A DNA stretch of 64,000 nucleotides from Adiantum capillus-veneris. Its lineage: Eukaryota; Streptophyta; Polypodiopsida; Polypodiales; Pteridaceae. Positions 58,818 to 64,000 of this stretch are shown in pieces (the first letter of the stretch is position 1; the number at the start of each line of letters is the position of its first letter). Below the pieces are notes generated by a model. That model saw only the letters and a list, made by a program, of their open reading frames with translations, was not told the DNA's origin and searched no databases. The position numbers and the translations under genes were made by a program. The stretch is taken from the NCBI GenBank assembly GCA_014529385.2, contig CM043942.1, positions 63,645,184-63,709,183 of the forward strand, read 5' to 3'.

Positions 58818-58985
58818 TGGAGCACGAAGCTTCTCCGAATAAAATTCCAAATGTCTCTGGTTTGCTTTGTCTGCTCTTTGGTAGGACCGGTATGCTAAAT
58901 AAAAATCTGAATCTGAGCATGAAGCTTCTCCTAAAATTCCAAAAGTCTCTGGTTTGCTTTGTCTGCTCTTTGGTAGGACCAGTAT
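58818..58985. repeat. About 100-bp tandem duplication
   Basis: GAGCA(C/T)GAAGCTTCTCC and TCTCTGGTTTGCTTTGTCTG recur, starting near 58818 and 58916. Confidence 0.9.
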
Positions 58986-59010
58986 ACTTTCAGAAAAGCA
59001 CACGACTGAT

Positions 59011-59022
59011 GCTCTGATACCA
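59011..59022 (-). other. tRNA-Met primer site of an unresolved minus-strand LTR element
   Basis: GCTCTGATACCA is the exact complement of TGGTATCAGAGC. A minus-strand element would have its 5' LTR immediately to the right (with the GA tract at 59102-59189); I could not find the partner LTR. Confidence 0.5.
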
Positions 59023-59097
59023 CTATCACAAGATGGGCACCACGTGTCAATAGAAAAGAATAGACTGAACAGACTTTTAGCACTTCAATAACAACTG

Positions 59098-59101
<4 letters not shown>

Positions 59102-59189
<88 letters not shown>
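59102..59189 (+). repeat. (GA)n microsatellite
   Basis: 88 bp of GA. Confidence 0.98.
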
Positions 59190-59191
<2 letters not shown>

Positions 59192-59989
59192 ACGCGACAC
59201 GGAGTGGCGGAATTCCACCCCAGAGAGTATTGGCCCCAAAACTTGGTGCCCCTTTCGGTATTTCTTTATATTGCATCAACACAGTACAAGCCGATACTCC
59301 AGACTTTGCACCTTCTTTAGGAAACATGCCAAAGAATGAGCCCTAACCTCATATTTGAGGGCCCTAGGCCCCAAAAGCAGTTTATAGTAAAAATCCTTCA
59401 AACTCAAAAGCATTCTGGTCCAAAAGCAAAACCAAAAAGCTGCCAGCGTAAATCACGAAAATCTGTACAGCCTGCCACATCATCAGCCAACGCAAAACGC
59501 GGAAATCCGTACAGCTTGCCACGTCATCATGTCAGCGCAACTTTTGAAAATCTGCCACATCATCAGTTTGTGTGTGTGTGTGCTGGTCTTGCTTTATTTT
59601 AATCCTTTATGTCACTTGGGACCCCACTGGACTGGGCCCCCATAAGTTGGTAGTACTTCTTCTTCTGTTACTTATTCTTCTTAGGGTTTAGGCCCCTCGG
59701 CCGGCTTCTATAATTTGGCTCCATTCTTTAGGCTTTGACACGTCAGCAATTTGTTACACTCTATCAATCTTTGAAGAAGGGTCTCTTGTCCTCTATTGTC
59801 AACTCTTAGAACTTCCACATGGATTTCCCTTTCAACATGTGTATCCAAAGGAAAAGGCTCAGCCACATTATTCATCGGTACATAACCATCCCTTTGATGT
59901 ACATTCGCTTCACTTTCCCTATTTGCCATCTCATGTCTTCTCACCTTCTTTCTCCATTGCTCTTTAGCAACCTTTACTACCTCATTGTA

Positions 59990-61960
59990 TTGGCGTTCTG
60001 CATAGTGCCACATGCCTTCAAGATGCAAGCATAGGTAATTGCATCTTGAAAGCATGCCCTCGCTTCACATCCGCCGAAAACAGACTAGAGCTCTCTGGCC
60101 CTGCCCCTATTGAGCATATCCCGCAATAAGTGCGTTTTGAGAGACAACATTCCGGATAGAAAGCTCCTCGAGTAATCTTTGGGCTTTCTCAAGCACACCA
60201 AATCTGGAATACATGTCGATCAAGGCAGTGCCAAATACGCAGCCCATGTCTAACAATATCATCGTTGCCCATATTGGAGTCTTGCATAATGCCACATGCC
60301 CTGAAGATGCAAGAATAGGTGATTACATCTGGAGAAATGCCCTCGTTTTTCATCCGCTAAAAACAGCCAAGAGATTCCTCGCCATGCCCTTGTTGGAAAT
60401 ATCCCACAATCAGTGCGTTCCAAGAGACGACATTCCGTACAGGAAGCTCATTTTGAGCTTTCTGAAGTATTTGGCATAGATGTCAACCAAGGCATTTTCA
60501 AGCACGAATTCTATTTTCAACAGCCCCTTAATAAAAATAGAATTCTTCTACCCATATCAGCATCTAGCGTAGTGCCACATGCCTTCAAGACAAAAGCATA
60601 GGTGATTGCATATGGAGAGATGCACTCGCTTCACATCTACTTGAAAGATCCCAGGCTTCCCAGCCCAGCTACATTTGGCTACATGTTGACCAAGGGAGTG
60701 CCAAGCATAATGTTTTCTTTCAACAGCTCTTGACTAGCAATATCATCGTGAGTTCTTCTGTCCATCTCAAAGTCGTCCAAATTTTGCCCATCTCAGCGTT
60801 TTCCAAAGTGTCACATGCCTTCAAGATGCAAGCATACGTGATTGCATCTAGAGAGATACGCTCGCTTCACATCAGCTGAAAACAGCCCAAAGCTTCTTGG
60901 CCCCACCCGTGTTTGGGATATCTTGCAATCAGTGCATTCTAAGACATTCCAAACAGCCAGCTCCTCAAGAACTTTTTGTGCTTTCTAAAGTACACCACAT
61001 CTGGCATACATGTCAACCAGACCGTGCCTAGCACCACGTTTTGTTTCAACGGCCCCTGACTAACAATATCATCGTGAATTATGTTGCCTATGTCGGCATT
61101 CTACACAGTGCCACATGCATTCAAGATGCAAGCATAGGTGATTGCAAATGGAGAAATGCGCTCGCTTCGCATCAGCTGAAAACAGAACAAAGCTCTCTGG
61201 CCCTGCGCTATTGAGCATAATCCACAATTAGTGTGTTCCAAGAGGACATTCAGGACAAAAAGCTCCTCAAGCACTTTTTGTGCTTGCTCAAGCACACCAC
61301 ATCTGGAATACATGTCGATCAAGGCAATGCCAAGCACGCAACCCCTATCTAACAATATCATCGTTGCCCATATTGGATTCCTGCATCGTGCCACATGCCT
61401 TGAAGATGCAAGCATAGGTGATTACATCTGGAGAAATGCCTTTGTTTCGCATCCGCTGAAAACAGCCCAGAGCTTCCTGGCCCTGCCCTTGTTGGGAATA
61501 CTCCACAATCAATGCATTCCGAGAGACGACATTCCGAACAGGAAGCTCGTCACGCACTTTTCTGAGCTTTCTGAAGTACTTGGCATCGATGTCAACCAAG
61601 GCATTTCCAAGCACGACGTCTATTTTCAACATCCCTTGACTAGAAATATCATTCCTCGCTTCACATCTTCTGAAAACAGCCCGGGGCTTCTCGGCCCTGC
61701 CACATTTGGCATACATGTCGACAAAGCCAGCGCCAAGCATAACGTTTTTTTTCAACAACCCCTAACTAACAATATCATGGTGAGTTCTTTGGCGCCACCT
61801 TAGCATCTTCCAAATTTTGCCCATTTCAGCATCTTCCAAATTTCCACATGCCTTCAAGATGCAAGCATAGGTGATTGCATATGGGGAGATGTGCTCACTT
61901 CGCATCAGCTAAAAACAGCCCAAAGCTTCCTAGCCCTGTGACATGAACACAAGAAGTGGA
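59990..61960 (-). pseudogene. Decayed PLS-type PPR array
   Basis: The minus strand carries about seven degenerate modules, 243-455 bp apart, each with sequence such as ISPFAITYACILNACGT, LGIALIDMYSRCGVLEQAQK and GQGQEALGCFQRMRNKGISP. The best-preserved piece (61758-61345) reads VLGNALVDIDAKYF and NVVSRNALIVEYSQQGQ. Alternation of 35- and 31/36-residue PPR helices with ALxDMY(A/S)KCG marks the PLS class, whose members bind organelle RNA for C-to-U editing. Stops and frame changes occur in every module and no E or DYW domain is visible, so this is a pseudogene or tandem of fragments. Confidence 0.8.
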
Positions 61961-62154
61961 TCTCTCGGCTATACGGATCGCCTACAGACACGCGTTGGAC
62001 GAACTACCTGACCATAGCCACCATCTGGCAGCTCTCCCGTGCTGGGGCCAACATCCAAGGACATAGGCGTGCACCTGTAAGATCGAACGTCCCATACAGG
62101 TACGACAGGTACGATGATCTAAACTGTCTCTTGTTCTCAAGGAATATACTCAGT
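61961..62154. other. Spacer between PPR relic and gypsy pol
   Basis: No gene or LTR boundary recognised; contains ACAGGTACGACAGGTACGA, a short direct repeat. Confidence 0.4.
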
Positions 62155-64000
62155 TTACATATCTTGCCATACATTTTCCTCGATAGGCACAACAACGTCG
62201 GCCTCGCCTAGTTTTTCTTTAAGGCGGCTGACATGAAACACTGGATGCACATTAACATCCGAAGGAAGAGCCAGTTTATAGACAGCTTGGCCAATTTTCT
62301 TTGTGATTAAAACTAGACAACAATATCTAGCTGAAAGCTTATAATGCTTTCTTGTTCGCATAGTCTTGGAATCCTTGGGTATCTTCAAATAGACCCATTG
62401 TCCCACATCTAGAGTCCTTGGAGATCTCTTTTGATTAGCATAAGTAGTGACTTGATCACGAGCCGTTCTTATACTATTCTTAGCCAATTCGAGCATTTCT
62501 TGCATATCATACAAGAAATCACGAGCTTGGCGTTCATTGACTTTCTCTAAGCCAATAGCAAAATCGGGGATTTAGGCTCAAATCCATACATCAGCATGAA
62601 TGGGCTAAATCCAGTAGCAGAATGCTTACTACTATTGTAGGAAAACTCTAATTGTGGAAGATACCTTTCCCAATCAAACTGCCAGCGAGAGACATAGGCC
62701 CTCAACATGTCCTCTCATGTCTGATTCATCCTCTCAGTTTGTCCGTCGGACTCAGAATGGTCAGAAGACGACATACTCAACTTCGTCGGAAGATGAGCAA
62801 ACACCACCAAAATTGGCCAAGGAACTTAGTATCTCGATCACTGATAATATCCTTTGGCAAACCATACAGCTTGTAAATCTGATCGACAAATAAAACCGCC
62901 AACTCATGGCTTTTTACTGTCGACTTCGTTAAAATAAATTTCACCATTTTTATAAGTCTATCGACCACAACCCAAATGGTGTCATTGCCCCGACTAGTAT
63001 TTGGCAAACCAACGATGAAGTCCATGGAAATACTTTGCCACTTGGTATCTGGGATTTCTTATGGATGTAAAAGGCTAGCTTTCTTAAGGTGCTTTGCCTT
63101 ATTGACCTGACACTAAGTGCATCTCTTCACATAGCTCTCTATGTAAGAGCACATCCTTGGTCAATAGAAATATCGATTGACCAAAGCAAAAGTTCTTTGG
63201 ATGTCTGGGTGCCTAGCACTAGGAACATTTGTGGCATTTGAACAAAATCTTTGTCAAACCTCATCGATTTCCGGCACGCAGACTTTTCCATTTCTGAACA
63301 TAGTCCTCCTCTGGTGGAATATTGTCGCTGTCTCGTCTCTCTAGCACGATTCACTTGGGTCTCCGGACCACCCAAGACTGTACACGAGTCATGCCCCGCT
63401 TCAACCTCCTATATCTTGCCAAAATAGCTATCGAAACGACATAGCCCTCGGAGAGAGAGATAGAAATCCGTTGAGATTTCAGTCATAGAGAAGGCATTAA
63501 CCTTAGGAATCCTGCTGAGTGAATCGGTAACTCGGTTGTTGGATCCTTTTCTATAGCGGATCTCAAAGTCAAACTTCTGCATAAGCTCAACCCATCTAGC
63601 CTTTCAGCCTCTGAGATCACCTTGATCACAGACATAGCGCAAGGAGTGATGGTCTGTCCATGCAACAAACGTAGAGCCATACAAGTAGTGCCGCCATTTC
63701 CTATGGACTACGGCGTAAAGCTCTTTCTCATATGCTGGATAACGCATCTCTGTGTCAGAAAATTTCTTACTTTCAAACGCAATAGGACGTCCATCCTGGT
63801 ATAACGTCGCACCAATGGCATAATCACTAGCATTCGTTTCAACCACAAACGGTTTGCTAGGATCCACAATGTGCAATATTGGCACGGTAGTGACCAAGTC
63901 CTTTAGTATCTAAAAGCTCTCGTCGAGATGCTCATTCTAGATAGCAGGGGGATTACCTTTATGGTGAGGACCCGAAGTCTTCGATCCTTTTATCCTTCCT
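62155..64000 (-). pseudogene. Ty3/gypsy pol: RNase H and integrase
   Basis: On the minus strand from the window edge: RNase H-type connection (63897-63604) with FVVETNASDYAIGATLYQDG, RYPAYEKELYAVV and FVAWTDHHSLRYV; a linker with the integrase zinc finger (about 63200-63060); integrase core (63025-62777) with MDFIVGLP, VVVDRL and LPKDIISDRDTKFLG; and the C-terminal part (62514-62155) with RSPRTLDVGQWVYLKI and HPVFHVSRLKEKLGEAD. This is the domain order of Ty3/gypsy (reverse transcriptase, RNase H, integrase). No chromodomain follows the HVSRL block. FVVETNAS has Asn where RNase H usually has the catalytic Asp (ETDAS). Frame breaks occur between segments. The reverse transcriptase lies beyond the window. 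Confidence 0.85.

Noticed and set aside
61955-62010. Sequence GATCTCTCGGCT resembling part of 5.8S rRNA
   Set aside because: Similarity stops after about a dozen bases and no flanking rRNA is present.

Overview
This window looks like nuclear DNA of a land plant, most likely a fern or another seed-free plant with a large, repeat-rich genome. The reasons are GT-AG introns, Ty1/copia and Ty3/gypsy elements primed by initiator tRNA-Met, CACTA and Mutator-like DNA transposons, plant-type LINEs, decayed PLS-type PPR sequence and an exon of the peptidoglycan gene MurA (known from mosses and ferns). Long (CT)n/(GA)n tracts recur throughout. Nothing prokaryotic is present. The species call is inference.

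Layout. 1-2809: 3' part of an unrecognised spliced gene whose exon phases close, but with an in-frame TAG in its first visible exon. 2810-5911: no gene seen. 5912-13328: LTR retrotransposon with 2.1-kb LTRs, a 4-bp target duplication, no pol, and a captured PPR fragment inside both LTRs. 13548-23698: decayed transposase-like gene, split by a copia-like element (13825-21128, duplication GAGAG), itself split by a CACTA element (16483-21073, duplication TTG) carrying a 173-bp satellite array. 23771-24582: convergent minus-strand gene fragment. 24600-27130: 5'-truncated LINE with reverse transcriptase. 28113-30925: decayed composite gene with a histone H3/CENH3-like domain, a Ulp1-like protease domain, an acidic repeat segment and an FCP1-like HAD domain. 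31166-32596: convergent minus-strand gene of unknown function. 33293-34226: LINE derivative with ORF1 only.

35422-39053: minus-strand copia deletion derivative. 40628-42497: unrecognised minus-strand coding relic. 42541-43620: retroelement gag with two zinc knuckles. 44126-57240: minus-strand L1-type LINE (ORF1, endonuclease, reverse transcriptase) split by an 8.3-kb element with long degenerate inverted repeats and a 9-bp duplication (46492-54818), a Pack-MULE candidate carrying the last MurA exon. 57240-59990: tandem repeats and a probable LTR element edge. 59990-61960: decayed PPR array. 62155-64000: Ty3/gypsy pol running off the window.

The best candidate for something new is the H3-like/Ulp1-like/FCP1-like gene at 28.1-30.9 kb. 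The two end domains are recognisable, the intron between the histone and protease exons keeps phase, and the copy carries stops and frameshifts, as expected of one member of a multicopy family. The nesting order (gene, then copia, then CACTA; LINE, then Pack-MULE) gives relative ages. All calls come from reading motifs, reading frames and repeat boundaries by eye; no database search was run.
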